From an uncultured Ruegeria sp. (GTDB lineage: Bacteria; Pseudomonadota; Alphaproteobacteria; Rhodobacterales; Rhodobacteraceae): a DNA stretch of 64,000 nt. Position numbers and translations under genes: made by a program. Of this stretch, positions 1 to 8,922 are shown piece after piece. How positions within the stretch are numbered: position 1 is the stretch's first letter; every line of letters starts with the position of its first letter. The stretch covers positions 124,001 through 188,000 of the forward strand of contig NZ_CANMFF010000004.1 in NCBI RefSeq assembly GCF_947497005.1, in the 5' to 3' direction. The notes below the pieces were generated by a model. The model made no database searches and was not told the DNA's origin. It saw only the letters and a program-made list of their open reading frames with translations.

Positions 1-1
1 G

Positions 2-1075
2 CTGCGCATCCTTGACCTCGCCCGTTCACTGGCGGCGGAGCCGGATGTGTTGTTGCTCGATGAGATGACTGCGGCTTTGCCGACCGATCTTGTCGAGCGG
101 GTTCTGAAAGTTGTCCGGGAGCGCGCAAATGCCGGGATGGGCGTGATCTATGTCTCGCACAGGTTTACCGAAATCTCAGAATTGTGTGACCGTGCTTCCG
201 TCTTGCGCGACGGGCAGACGGTGGGGGATTTGCCAATTGAGCCGGGCGTCGAGGAGAAGGCCGTTGAACTGATGCTGGGTCAGTCGCTTAACCTGTCGCG
301 TCAAAGATCATCCGAAGATCGGAAAGTGCTGGGCGGAACACCAAGGCTGAGCGCAAAGGACCTGGCGGCTGGGCCAAAACTAACGGATGTCTCGTTCGAC
401 CTATATTCCGGCGAGGTTCTGGGTGTGGTGGCGTTGGAAGGGCAAGGACAGGACGAATTATTCGATGTTCTGTCGGGTTTCCAACGGCCCACGGCGGGTC
501 AGATCGAAGTCGACGGTTCCCCGGTAAATTTCGGTCACCCCGCAGATGCCATTTCGGCAGGGCTGACAATTGTTCCTGGCGACCGGAGCGAAGCGCTTCT
601 GGCGGAGCGGTCCGTGCGTGAAAACATTGCCCTGCCTTTTGCGGCACAGGTGAGGAATTGGGGGCCGCTGCGGCTTAGAAAGGAACGCAGCCGGGTAGAT
701 TATGCCATTGATCGTCTGCAAATCGACACGCGTGCCAAGGGTGAGGTTCAGCGATTGTCAGGTGGCAATCAGCAGAAGGTAACGATTGGCAGGTGGCTTG
801 CCGCTGGGGTGCAAACGCTGCTGCTTTTTGATCCGACGCGGGGGATCGACGTGCGGACCAAACGGCAAATCTATCCGCTTGCGCGGGAACTGGCTGAAAA
901 CGGGGCGGCGGTGCTGTTCTACACCTCCGAACTCGAAGAGGTGGCACTGGCCTGCGACCGCGCCATCGTGATCTTCAACGGACGGGTCGTGGCCGAGATT
1001 GACGCGGCGGATGCGGATGAACAGACCCTCATGCGCGCCGCCTACGGGTTGATGAATGCGGAGGGCACCGCATGA
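2..1075 (+). CDS. Sugar ABC transporter ATP-binding protein (RbsA/XylG type), 5' end outside window
   Basis: This is the ATPase of a carbohydrate-type importer; it powers uptake of a sugar or cyclitol through the two permeases that follow. The open frame runs in from before base 2, so only the last 357 residues are visible. They hold the Walker B of the first nucleotide-binding domain (LLLDEMTAAL), its switch histidine (YVSHRF), then a complete second domain with a degenerate P-loop (GQGQDELFDVLSG), signature LSGGNQQKV near bases 755-780 and Walker B LLLFDPTRGIDV. A weak second P-loop is normal for this twin-domain family. The stop overlaps the next start by four bases (ATGA). The binding-protein gene is not in the window and probably lies upstream. 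Confidence 0.93.
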   Translation: MRILDLARSLAAEPDVLLLDEMTAALPTDLVERVLKVVRERANAGMGVIYVSHRFTEISELCDRASVLRDGQTVGDLPIEPGVEEKAVELMLGQSLNLSRQRSSEDRKVLGGTPRLSAKDLAAGPKLTDVSFDLYSGEVLGVVALEGQGQDELFDVLSGFQRPTAGQIEVDGSPVNFGHPADAISAGLTIVPGDRSEALLAERSVRENIALPFAAQVRNWGPLRLRKERSRVDYAIDRLQIDTRAKGEVQRLSGGNQQKVTIGRWLAAGVQTLLLFDPTRGIDVRTKRQIYPLARELAENGAAVLFYTSELEEVALACDRAIVIFNGRVVAEIDAADADEQTLMRAAYGLMNAEGTA

Positions 1076-2013
1076 CCGCGTCGCTTGGGAAACACGCCTG
1101 GGTTCTGGGGCTGCTAGTGCTGTTTCTGGTCTTGATCGGGCTTACTAAATTGGTGCAGCCGTCGTTCAGCTTGGCGGGCATCGAGAGCCTGACTCGCGCG
1201 GCTTTGCCCTTTGCCTTTGCGACGGCGGGCATGGCAGTGGTTGTGATCGTCGGCGGGATCGATCTGTCAGTTGCGTCCATGATGGCGGTCTGCGCTGTCA
1301 CTGCGGCGGTTTTGATGGAGCGTATGGCGGGTGTGCCAGCGATCCTCATTGTCTTGGCAGTGGGGTTGGGCATGGGGCTGATCAATGGTGTATTGATCGT
1401 CCTGACAAAAGTGCCGGATATCGTGGCAACGCTGGCGATGCTTTTTGTCTGGGAGGGCACGGCACTCCTGATCCTCAATACACCGGGCGGAGCTACGGCG
1501 GATTGGGTGGAGGCCGGCATTCGCGGGTCGTTCCTGATTGGCTGGTTTCCCAAGGCGCTGGTCGTGCTTGTGGTGGGCATTGCCCTGGTCTGGGTGCCGC
1601 TGCGGCGCTCCAAGCTGGGGCTGTCGATTTACGCAACAGGCTCTGACGAAACGGCTGCGTTCCGCTCCGGTGTGCCGGTTGGGCGAACCAAGATCATTGC
1701 TTATGGAATCTGCGGCCTCTACTGCGCCATGGGGGGGCTGAGTTTGGCTGCGCTGACGGGGATCGGAGAACCTGTGCCGGGCCCATACCTTCTGGCGTCG
1801 GTGGCTGCGGTCGTTTTAGGCGGCGTTGTCCTGGGGGGTGGCAAAGGCGGCCTACTGGGCCCCATCATCGCCGTCTTCATCCTGCGCATCATCCGCTCAA
1901 TCCTGACCTTCTTGTCCGTTGATCCAAACGTGACGACAATCATCGAAGGCGTGATCATGGTGGCCGTGGTCATGCTTGGCGCGGCACTGACGCATCGAGG
2001 GACACGAAAATGA
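1072..2013 (+). CDS. Sugar ABC transporter permease (RbsC family), first of two
   Basis: Polytopic inner-membrane protein of 313 residues, the usual length for RbsC/XylH-type permeases. It carries the family signature GGIDLSVASMMA near residues 60-71, and hydrophobic segments fill most of the chain, including a Gly-rich stretch VVLGGVVLGGGKGG near residue 245 that is typical of the C-terminal half. It overlaps the ATPase stop by ATGA and its own stop overlaps the next permease by ATGA, so the transporter genes are translationally coupled. Two different permeases imply a heterodimeric channel. The substrate cannot be read from the sequence; the neighbouring Gfo/Idh/MocA and MocD/MocE-like genes point to a cyclitol or methylated sugar. 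Confidence 0.93.
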   Translation: MTASLGKHAWVLGLLVLFLVLIGLTKLVQPSFSLAGIESLTRAALPFAFATAGMAVVVIVGGIDLSVASMMAVCAVTAAVLMERMAGVPAILIVLAVGLGMGLINGVLIVLTKVPDIVATLAMLFVWEGTALLILNTPGGATADWVEAGIRGSFLIGWFPKALVVLVVGIALVWVPLRRSKLGLSIYATGSDETAAFRSGVPVGRTKIIAYGICGLYCAMGGLSLAALTGIGEPVPGPYLLASVAAVVLGGVVLGGGKGGLLGPIIAVFILRIIRSILTFLSVDPNVTTIIEGVIMVAVVMLGAALTHRGTRK

Positions 2014-3017
2014 GCACAACCGACACCGATCCGCCACTGCTGCGATTGGGACGTGCGATGCGGGACAATCCGCTGATCCCGCTGGTCCTCTTTCTTTTCG
2101 CGTTGGTTGTTCTTCTTGAAGTGCTGCGCCCCGGGATCGTAATGCCCATTCGGTCCGGGCGGGACGGCCTGATCTCGACCTTCTGGGTTGGCAACCTGAT
2201 CAAATTTGCGATCCCGCTGGCGATGCTTGCAGCGTGTCAGGTGTTGACCATGCTAACGGCAGGAATTGACCTGTCTGCTGGGATCGTGGCGACCGTTGCG
2301 GCGTTTGTTTGCGCCACGCTTAGTTCCATCTGGGGCGTGGCCCCTGCCGTGCTGATTGCGCTGGCGACAGGGCTGGTGGTTGGTGTGGTGAACGGTGTCG
2401 GCGTCGGGATCGTACGGGTTCACCCGCTGATCATGACGCTAGGGACGGGACTGATCGCGACCGGGTGCCTGCAAGTATACCAACGGCTGGTCATCAACGC
2501 CGGGGCCGAGGTTCCCACTTTCCTGAGCTGGCTTGGAACCGGGCGCACGCTGGGGATGCCGAACGGGCTTTATCTTTTTGTACCCTTCTCCGTCTTTGTA
2601 ATCTGGCTGATGCGATACACTGGTTTCGGACGGCTGCTGTTTGCGCTTGGTTCGAACGAAAATGCCGCCAAGCTGTCGGGCGTGCGGTCCTGGCAGGTGT
2701 ATATCGCGCTCTATGCGCTTTCGGGTCTCATCGCGGCACTGGCAGGGCTGCTCTATCTGGGAATCATCCGCCAGCCGTCGCTGAGCCTGGCAAACCCGCT
2801 GCTGCTGCCCTCTGTGGCCGCAGCGGTGATTGGTGGGACTTCGATCTTCGGAGGCCGCGGTAGCTATGCGGGCGCGATCGTTGGCGCGCTGATCCTGCGG
2901 GTTCTCGATACGATGCTGACGCTTTTGCAAATGCCGGAGGGCGCACGGACTGCGCTCTTTGGGCTGATCATTCTGGCTGTAACTGCGCTTTACGTAAGGA
3001 TCACCGGCGCAAGGTAG
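2010..3017 (+). CDS. Sugar ABC transporter permease (RbsC family), second of two
   Basis: Second inner-membrane permease of the same importer, 335 residues. It has the signature LTAGIDLSAGIV near residues 85-96 and the C-terminal motif AAAVIGGTSIFGGRGSYAGA near residue 270, both characteristic of RbsC-like permeases. It starts in a four-base overlap with the first permease and is followed after 10 bases by a dehydrogenase gene, so uptake and first oxidation are very likely on one transcript. The protein diverges clearly from its partner, as expected for a heterodimer rather than a recent duplication. Confidence 0.93.
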   Translation: MSTTDTDPPLLRLGRAMRDNPLIPLVLFLFALVVLLEVLRPGIVMPIRSGRDGLISTFWVGNLIKFAIPLAMLAACQVLTMLTAGIDLSAGIVATVAAFVCATLSSIWGVAPAVLIALATGLVVGVVNGVGVGIVRVHPLIMTLGTGLIATGCLQVYQRLVINAGAEVPTFLSWLGTGRTLGMPNGLYLFVPFSVFVIWLMRYTGFGRLLFALGSNENAAKLSGVRSWQVYIALYALSGLIAALAGLLYLGIIRQPSLSLANPLLLPSVAAAVIGGTSIFGGRGSYAGAIVGALILRVLDTMLTLLQMPEGARTALFGLIILAVTALYVRITGAR

Positions 3018-3027
3018 GGAGAGCGAA

Positions 3028-4104
3028 ATGACCAAACATCGCATTGTCGGGATCAGTTTCGATCACATGCATATGGGCGATCTACTGCGGCAGGTGGACG
3101 AACACCCCGACGCCGAAATCGCCGCCATTTTCGATCCCGACCCGTCACGGATGGCAGGGGCCATTGAGGCATTTGGCCTTTCCGCAGACCGCGTTTTCAC
3201 AGAATTCGATGCCTGCATGGCGGCAGGACCCTACGACCTTGCGCTTCTGTGTGCTGCAACGGCGGATCACGCCGACTACACCGAACGTCTTGCCCCCCAT
3301 GGCGTGAACGTCTTTGTTGAAAAACCGTTTGCCGCCTCGGTCAAGGATGCCCGGCGCATGATTGCGGCGATGGAAGGGACAGGCAGACAGATGGTGATCA
3401 ACTGGCCGCTGCGCTGGGTCGAAAGCCATGTCACGGCCAAGCGGCTAATTGACGAGGGAGTGATCGGCAATCTGATCGAGGTTCACTTCTACGACGGCAA
3501 TCGGGGGCCGCTCTATCACCTGGCTGACAAGGTCGAGGTCAGCCCCGAAGAAGTAGAGCGGCAAAAACCCAGTTCATGGTGGTACAAGAAGTCCTCGGGC
3601 GGGGGCGCCCTGCTCGACTACCTTGGCTACGGTGCAACCTTGGGAACGTGGTACATGAACGGGGAAGCCCCGATTGAAGTCACCTGCACAACGGACGAGA
3701 CAGCGGGGATCGAGGTGGATCAGCACGCGATTGCGGTCTGCCGATATGCGCGCGGTTTGAGCAAGATGGAAACGCGCTGGGGGACTTTCACTGATCCCTG
3801 GTCGATCCAGCCCCAACCCACCTGCGGGTTCACCTTTGTCGGCACGGATGGGACGATTGCGTCACCCGACTACGCAAGCCACCTCACGGTACAGACCCGC
3901 GCGCGACCCGAGCGGCAAGAGGTCGTGGTTGATCCGCTGCCCGAAGGCGCAAGGAACGGGATCGAGTTTGTGCTGGGCTGCCTGACGCGCGGAGAGGCCG
4001 TGGGCGGGCCACTTGACGCCGAACTTTGCCTGATCGCGCAGCGGATTGTCGACACGGCGGTCCAGTCGGCTGCACAGAAACGCACCTTGGCACTGGTGCC
4101 ATGA
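3028..4104 (+). CDS. Gfo/Idh/MocA family oxidoreductase with atypical nucleotide motif
   Basis: Predicted NAD(P)-dependent sugar or inositol dehydrogenase, 358 residues. It has the family lysine motif VEKPFAAS near residue 97 and the typical substrate-domain sequence SSGGGALLDYLGYG near residue 190. The N-terminal dinucleotide loop is unusual: after the first strand (RIVGISFDHMHMGD) the classical GxGxxG is absent, although the following strand and acidic residue (AAIFDPDPSR) look normal. A preceding GGAGAG gives a reasonable ribosome site. The stop overlaps the next dehydrogenase start (ATGA). It probably acts on the imported sugar or cyclitol; the exact substrate is not readable. Confidence 0.85.
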   Translation: MTKHRIVGISFDHMHMGDLLRQVDEHPDAEIAAIFDPDPSRMAGAIEAFGLSADRVFTEFDACMAAGPYDLALLCAATADHADYTERLAPHGVNVFVEKPFAASVKDARRMIAAMEGTGRQMVINWPLRWVESHVTAKRLIDEGVIGNLIEVHFYDGNRGPLYHLADKVEVSPEEVERQKPSSWWYKKSSGGGALLDYLGYGATLGTWYMNGEAPIEVTCTTDETAGIEVDQHAIAVCRYARGLSKMETRWGTFTDPWSIQPQPTCGFTFVGTDGTIASPDYASHLTVQTRARPERQEVVVDPLPEGARNGIEFVLGCLTRGEAVGGPLDAELCLIAQRIVDTAVQSAAQKRTLALVP

Positions 4105-5213
4105 CCGAAGAGGTTGATCAGGACATCTATGCGCTGAAATCGGCGGAACCGGCAGTGGTCGCAGCACCCGACATCCCCTATCGACCGCCTGCCCCAAAGA
4201 ACTATCGCCCCCGGATCGGGATGATCGGGACCGGAGGGATATCAGCGGCGCATCTTGATGCATACCGGACGGCCGGTTGGGACGTTGCCGCGCTTTGGAA
4301 CAGGACGCGCGCCAAGGCGGAGGCGAAGGCGGCGGAATTCTATCCCCGCGCGCAGGTTTTGGACGGCTGGCAGGCCATGATCGATACACCTGACATCGAT
4401 GTGATTGACGTGACCCTGCACCCCGAACACCGCGCACCAGTGATCGATGCCGCGCTGAAGGCAGGCAAACATGTGCTGAGCCAGAAGCCTTTTGTCGAAG
4501 ACCTTTTAAACGGTGAACGGCTGGTAGATCTGGCGCGAGAGAATAACGTCAAGCTGGCCGTCAACCAGAATGGCCGTTGGTCGCCACATATGGCATGGAT
4601 GCGGGGCGCCGTGCGCGCCGGCCTGATTGGAGAGGTCATTTCGGCGCATGTCACCATGCAATGGGACCACGGCTGGACCGCAGGCACACTCTTTGACGAT
4701 ATTGAAGACCTCGTGTTCTGGGACTTTGGCGTGCACTGGTTCGATTTCATCTCGTCGATTCTGGGTGATCGGGTCGAAAGCGTTTTCGCAACGACAACGT
4801 CAAGGGCCGGTCAGGTCAACAAGGTGCCGTTGATGGCGCAGGCACTGGTACGCGCAAAAGGCGCTCAGGCGAGCCTTGTATTCGACGGCGGCGTGCCGCT
4901 GGGGGCGCGGGACAGCACCGTGATCTGCGGGACCAAGGGCATGTTGACCTCTGATGGGCCGGATCTTGGAAGCCAGCAGGTGACCCTGACCACCGAAGAG
5001 GGCGTGGCCAGGCCGGAATTGAAGGGGCTGTGGTTCAATGACGGGTTCCGGGGGGCGATGGGGGAGCTTCTGGTCGCGATCGAAGAGGGCAGCGAACCGG
5101 AAAATTCGGCCGCCGGAAACCTGGCGTCGCTGGCGTTGACCTTTGCTGCGATCGCGGCCCGTCGGACGGGCAAAGAAGTGGCGGTCGGCAGCGTGCAGCG
5201 CTTGGACGGATGA
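4101..5213 (+). CDS. Gfo/Idh/MocA family oxidoreductase
   Basis: Second dehydrogenase of the operon, 370 residues, with a canonical nucleotide-binding motif MIGTGGISAAH near residue 40 and the catalytic-lysine motif SQKPF near residue 130. About 35 residues precede the Rossmann fold. The start at 4101 was chosen because it makes an ATGA overlap with the preceding gene; the same frame is open further upstream, but that would overlap the neighbour by about 75 bases. Only 15 bases separate its stop from the convergent LacI-type gene. Two Gfo/Idh/MocA enzymes beside one sugar importer recall inositol and rhizopine pathways, where consecutive oxidations occur; that role is an inference. Confidence 0.88.
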   Translation: MTEEVDQDIYALKSAEPAVVAAPDIPYRPPAPKNYRPRIGMIGTGGISAAHLDAYRTAGWDVAALWNRTRAKAEAKAAEFYPRAQVLDGWQAMIDTPDIDVIDVTLHPEHRAPVIDAALKAGKHVLSQKPFVEDLLNGERLVDLARENNVKLAVNQNGRWSPHMAWMRGAVRAGLIGEVISAHVTMQWDHGWTAGTLFDDIEDLVFWDFGVHWFDFISSILGDRVESVFATTTSRAGQVNKVPLMAQALVRAKGAQASLVFDGGVPLGARDSTVICGTKGMLTSDGPDLGSQQVTLTTEEGVARPELKGLWFNDGFRGAMGELLVAIEEGSEPENSAAGNLASLALTFAAIAARRTGKEVAVGSVQRLDG

Positions 5214-5228
5214 CGCCGGACAATTGGT

Positions 5229-6281
5229 TCACCTTCCCCGCTGGCTCATGGCATCCCGGGGCGTCGGCAGGTTTTCGGCCAAAATGATCCGGGGCTCCAC
5301 ATGTATTGTCGGTAAAAGTGGCGTGCCTGTGGCTATTGAACCCAGCAGCCGTATGATGGCCTGCTCGGCAACGAGACGTGCGTTTTGATCGACAACGGCG
5401 TCGATCCGGTTTTCCGCAAGCCAGGCCGCGGAATTTTTTGTGAGATCGTGCATAACGATGAAGGGGCGTTTTTCAGACGCGACGCCGTTGGTCGCCGCGA
5501 CGATGCCCTTGCGGCCTGCACCGATGCAGTAGATGCCCTGCAAGTTGGGGTGGCATTCCAACAGCCTTTCGGTGATGTCCTGAAGCCGGTAATTGTCTTC
5601 GCCAGCCTCGATGGCGGAAAGCAGCTTCAGATTTGGATATTTGCGGGACATCACTTCGCGAAAACCGGCCTCTCGTTCTCGGTGCCCATGATAGTCATGA
5701 CTGCCAAGAAAGACCGCTATCTTGCCCCTTCTGGCGCGGTGGCTCATTCCCATCAATCGCGCGGCTGTCTTTCCGGCGACATGGTTGTCCATACCGACGT
5801 AGGCTGATCTGGGCGTGTCGGGGATATCAGAGGCGAGCGTCACAACACGGACCCCCGCGTCGCAAAGCGCAGTGATCGAGCGGCGGTTTTCGACATGATC
5901 GGTTGCAATGATGCCGACACCCTGCGTGTAGAGTGACAGATTTTCTAACGCCGCGGTCAGAGCCTTGGGTCCAATCCCGGAAAGCGGCGTCACCTTGCAG
6001 CTTTTGACCAAGGGAAGCGATGCGGCAAACTCAGTTAAGTAGGCGATGATATCGCTCATGAAAGCATTGTGATCAAAGGGGACCAGAAATTCGAGTTCTG
6101 CGGGTTTCGACGGCAGCAGCACCATGCCCTCTGACGGCAGATAGCCAAGGTCGCGGGCCGCAACCAGGACGCGCTGGCGGTTCGCCGAACTGACGCCGGG
6201 CCGGCCGTTCAGTGCCCGGTCGACGGTCGCGGTTGAGACGCCCGCAGCCGCTGCAATGCCTTTAATCGTGGCGCGGCCCAT
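5229..6281 (-). CDS. LacI family transcriptional regulator
   Basis: DNA-binding repressor of 350 residues. The N-terminal helix-turn-helix and hinge are clear (TIKGIAAAAGVSTATVDRAL then NGRPGVSS, residues 4-32), followed by a periplasmic-binding-protein-like sensor domain of the RbsR/class I type (FLGSHDYHGHREREAGF near residue 195). It is convergent with the transporter operon and divergent from the desaturase operon, so it most likely senses the imported sugar and controls one or both. A short palindrome GTTTGAAAC at 6326-6334, in the divergent gap, is a candidate operator but resembles the LacI consensus only loosely. Confidence 0.92.
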   Translation of the reverse strand: MGRATIKGIAAAAGVSTATVDRALNGRPGVSSANRQRVLVAARDLGYLPSEGMVLLPSKPAELEFLVPFDHNAFMSDIIAYLTEFAASLPLVKSCKVTPLSGIGPKALTAALENLSLYTQGVGIIATDHVENRRSITALCDAGVRVVTLASDIPDTPRSAYVGMDNHVAGKTAARLMGMSHRARRGKIAVFLGSHDYHGHREREAGFREVMSRKYPNLKLLSAIEAGEDNYRLQDITERLLECHPNLQGIYCIGAGRKGIVAATNGVASEKRPFIVMHDLTKNSAAWLAENRIDAVVDQNARLVAEQAIIRLLGSIATGTPLLPTIHVEPRIILAENLPTPRDAMSQRGR

Positions 6282-6385
6282 TTAACTGATGATCTCCGAA
6301 TCTGATGTGATGTGATGTAATTCAGGTTTGAAACTAGACGCTGGAACTGTGTAGCAAAAGTGAAGAGATAACTGGAGGCCCCGCC

Positions 6386-7528
6386 ATCAGCGCGGAAACA
6401 AACATATTGGCCACACGGGACTATTCGCTGACCGGGCCGTCGGCCAAAAGGGCCGTTGACGCGGGTCTTAGTGCGGCGGAATGGTACCACACCGACGTTT
6501 CCCGCAAGGAAATGAAGGCGCTGATGAAGCGGCGCGATGGGCCGCCGATGCGCGATACGATGATCTGGGCTTTCTTGCACGTCCTATTTGCGACGGGGGG
6601 CATCTATTTCTGGGGATCGTGGGTCGCGGTGCCATTCTGGTTGGCTTATGGCCTCCTGTATGGCTCTGCTTGCGACTCGCGCTGGCACGAATGCGGTCAC
6701 GGCACGGCTTTCCGAACCAGATGGATGAACGATGTCATCTATCACATCGCGTCATTCCAGATCATGCGGAACCCGGTCAACTGGCGCTGGAGCCATGCGC
6801 GGCATCACACCGATACACTCATCGTGGGCCGCGATCCGGAAATCGCCTGGATGCACCCGATCCGCCTCGGCATGAAGGCGCTGGCCTATGTCGGCCTCCA
6901 CGACACTTTGGTTTCACTGAAGACACTGGCGCGCAACGCGGTTGGGTGGCTTTCGCCAGATGAAAAGGATTACATTCCGCAATCAGAATGGCCCAAAGCG
7001 GTGTTCTGGGCGCGTATTCATATGGTGATCTACGCCTTTACGGTTGGTGTGGCCACCATGATGTTTCTGGGGGGTTTGGGTTGGAAGGCGATCATTCCGT
7101 TCCTGCTGATTGGTGGACCCCGGATCTATGGCTGCTGGCACATGGTGATGACGGGGCTCTTGCAGCATGGTGGGCTTGCGGAAGACGTCCTCGATCATCG
7201 CCTGAACAGTCGGACGCTCTACATGAACCCGATCAGCCGCTGGATATACTGGAACATGAACTACCACGTGGAACATCACATGTTTCCAATGGTCCCGTAC
7301 TACGCGCTTCCAGCGCTGCACGAATTGATCAATTATGACTTGCCCTCGCCAAATACCTCAATCTGGGATGGATACCGGGAAATGATAGGGGCGGTTCTGC
7401 GCCAGCGACGCGAGCCGGGGTACTTTGTCAAAAAAAACCTGCCTGCAACGGCAAAACCTTACCGCGAAGACCTGCACACCCATGTGCCTGAACGGCAAGA
7501 CCGAAGGAACTCCCATGCCCTGGATTGA
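6386..7528 (+). CDS. MocD-like fatty acid desaturase/hydrocarbon oxygenase family protein (apparent ATC start)
   Basis: Membrane di-iron oxygenase of the fatty acid desaturase superfamily, about 380 residues. All three histidine boxes are present: HECGH near residue 100, HARHH near residue 135 and NYHVEHHMFP near residue 290. Transmembrane stretches lie near residues 55-90 and 215-260. The next gene encodes a MocE-like Rieske ferredoxin, the pairing known from rhizopine catabolism (mocD/mocE), where the pair is tied to O-demethylation. Start choice: GGAGG at 6374-6378 is seven bases before ATC at 6386, which opens with SAETNILATRDY. No ATG is suitably placed, and TTG at 6407 is too far from the ribosome site. 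The first codon looks like ATG changed to ATC. Confidence 0.85.
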   Translation: MSAETNILATRDYSLTGPSAKRAVDAGLSAAEWYHTDVSRKEMKALMKRRDGPPMRDTMIWAFLHVLFATGGIYFWGSWVAVPFWLAYGLLYGSACDSRWHECGHGTAFRTRWMNDVIYHIASFQIMRNPVNWRWSHARHHTDTLIVGRDPEIAWMHPIRLGMKALAYVGLHDTLVSLKTLARNAVGWLSPDEKDYIPQSEWPKAVFWARIHMVIYAFTVGVATMMFLGGLGWKAIIPFLLIGGPRIYGCWHMVMTGLLQHGGLAEDVLDHRLNSRTLYMNPISRWIYWNMNYHVEHHMFPMVPYYALPALHELINYDLPSPNTSIWDGYREMIGAVLRQRREPGYFVKKNLPATAKPYREDLHTHVPERQDRRNSHALD

Positions 7529-7826
7529 CGCCTGCGCGACCGACGAGATCGAAGAGGAAGACGTAATCCGTTGGGATCACGCCGACCGGACATTTGCCAT
7601 ATATCATGGGGTGGACGGTGCGTTTTACTGCACGGATGGCTTATGTACCCATGAGCAGGTTCATCTTGCCGATGGGTTGGTGATGGACAATGATATCGAA
7701 TGCCCCAGGCACAACGGTCTTTTCGACTATCGCAACGGCAACGCGCTGCGCGCGCCGGTATGCGAGGACCTTGCGACATATCCAACCAAAGTAGAGGGTG
7801 GGCGCATTCTGGTGTTGCTCGAATGA
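7515..7826 (+). CDS. MocE-like Rieske [2Fe-2S] ferredoxin
   Basis: Small soluble electron carrier of 103 residues. The Rieske cluster ligands are visible as CTH near residue 44 and CPRH near residue 64, the two Cys-X-His pairs of the fold. It starts inside the last codons of the desaturase gene (14-base overlap) behind an AAGGA at 7504-7508, so the two proteins are translationally coupled. It likely feeds electrons to the preceding di-iron oxygenase. The reductase that would complete the chain (MocF in rhizobia) is not in the window. The length and acidic character fit MocE-type ferredoxins rather than dioxygenase subunits. Confidence 0.9.
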   Translation: MPWIDACATDEIEEEDVIRWDHADRTFAIYHGVDGAFYCTDGLCTHEQVHLADGLVMDNDIECPRHNGLFDYRNGNALRAPVCEDLATYPTKVEGGRILVLLE

Positions 7827-7875
7827 TCGCGCAACATCTTCCGTGCCGCGCCAGTCATCAACCAGGTGTTCACTG

Positions 7876-8922
7876 ATGCAGATTTCAGCGCTGGGCATCT
7901 CATTTGGATTCAATGCGGCATTCGGCCTGATGGACAGTTTTTGTGTTAAAGACCAGGGGCGGTCCATCACGCCGCTTCATCGCGCGCCCTGGGTTGGCAG
8001 CGATGAAGAAATGCCGCCAGATGCGGCTCCGCATCTTGCGGTGCTGGGCGGCGATTTCTTTTGTGCGCCTTTCGGTGCGCGGGAGGGGTTTTCACCGCTT
8101 CATGGCTGGCCGCCCAACTCCCGGTGGCATGTCACCCAAGCGAACGGCGGCATTCTCGAGGCTGAGCTGGAGCGCCGGGTCTTCGACGCGCAGTTGAGAA
8201 AGCGCCTGGTCGTGCGGGACGGCCACCCCTTTGTCTATCAAAGCCATACTTTCGACGGCGGCAACGGGAGGGTCAGTTGCGCCAATCATGCAAGCGTCTC
8301 AGTGAGAAACGGTGCGCACATTCGCACCTCGCCCAAAGCGATCTGGGAAACCCCTGCCACACCGCAGGAAACCGACCCCACACGCGGACGGTCGGCCCTG
8401 GTTTATCCTACACAGTCCGAAAACCCGAAAGCCTTTCCGGCAACAGACGGGATGGTCAACCTCACATCCTACCCATGGAGGGATCGAAACGAGGATTTCG
8501 TGATCGGCATTGAGGCCAAAGGGTCGAGTCTTGGCTGGACTGCGGTGTCGCGCCTGGGATCAGGTGACCTTTTCCTTTCATTGCGAAACCCCGTGCAACT
8601 GCCGATGACGATGCTTTGGCATTCCAACGGCGGCCGCGACTATCCGCCTTGGTCAGCACGTCATGTCGGATGCCTGGGCGTTGAGGAAGGTGCCGCGGCG
8701 CATCTGCTTGGTATATCTAAAGAAGCTGATCTTTGTGGGCCCGGTGAGATCGAGTTGGGAAATAGGGTCGTAATACGACACGTCATTGGAGCCATTGATT
8801 GGCCAACGGAAGATCCGGTTGATAACGTAGTGATCGACGGAGAGGCCTTGGTAGTGACAGGCGAAACCGGCGCGATCTCTCAGGTTCCGTTTGATGTTGA
8901 GTTTCTGAACGTTGAAAATTGA
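7876..8922 (+). CDS. Mutarotase-like protein of unknown function
   Basis: Predicted soluble protein of 348 residues that I do not recognise with certainty. Its all-beta pattern, with Trp- and His-rich turns (HGWPPNSRWHV near residue 77, MLWHSNGGRDYPPWSARHVG near residue 250) and a conserved-looking acidic end to that block (GVEEG), resembles galactose mutarotase-like proteins that bind free sugars. It follows the Rieske gene by 49 bases in the same direction and probably belongs to the same catabolic unit. ATG 7876 was chosen because the protein-like composition begins there; the upstream part of the frame is out of character. Confidence 0.55.
   Translation: MQISALGISFGFNAAFGLMDSFCVKDQGRSITPLHRAPWVGSDEEMPPDAAPHLAVLGGDFFCAPFGAREGFSPLHGWPPNSRWHVTQANGGILEAELERRVFDAQLRKRLVVRDGHPFVYQSHTFDGGNGRVSCANHASVSVRNGAHIRTSPKAIWETPATPQETDPTRGRSALVYPTQSENPKAFPATDGMVNLTSYPWRDRNEDFVIGIEAKGSSLGWTAVSRLGSGDLFLSLRNPVQLPMTMLWHSNGGRDYPPWSARHVGCLGVEEGAAAHLLGISKEADLCGPGEIELGNRVVIRHVIGAIDWPTEDPVDNVVIDGEALVVTGETGAISQVPFDVEFLNVEN

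Noticed and set aside
4026..4100. Longer N-terminus for the dehydrogenase ending at 5213
   Set aside because: It would overlap the previous gene by about 75 bases; ATG 4101 gives the usual ATGA overlap and a normal family length.
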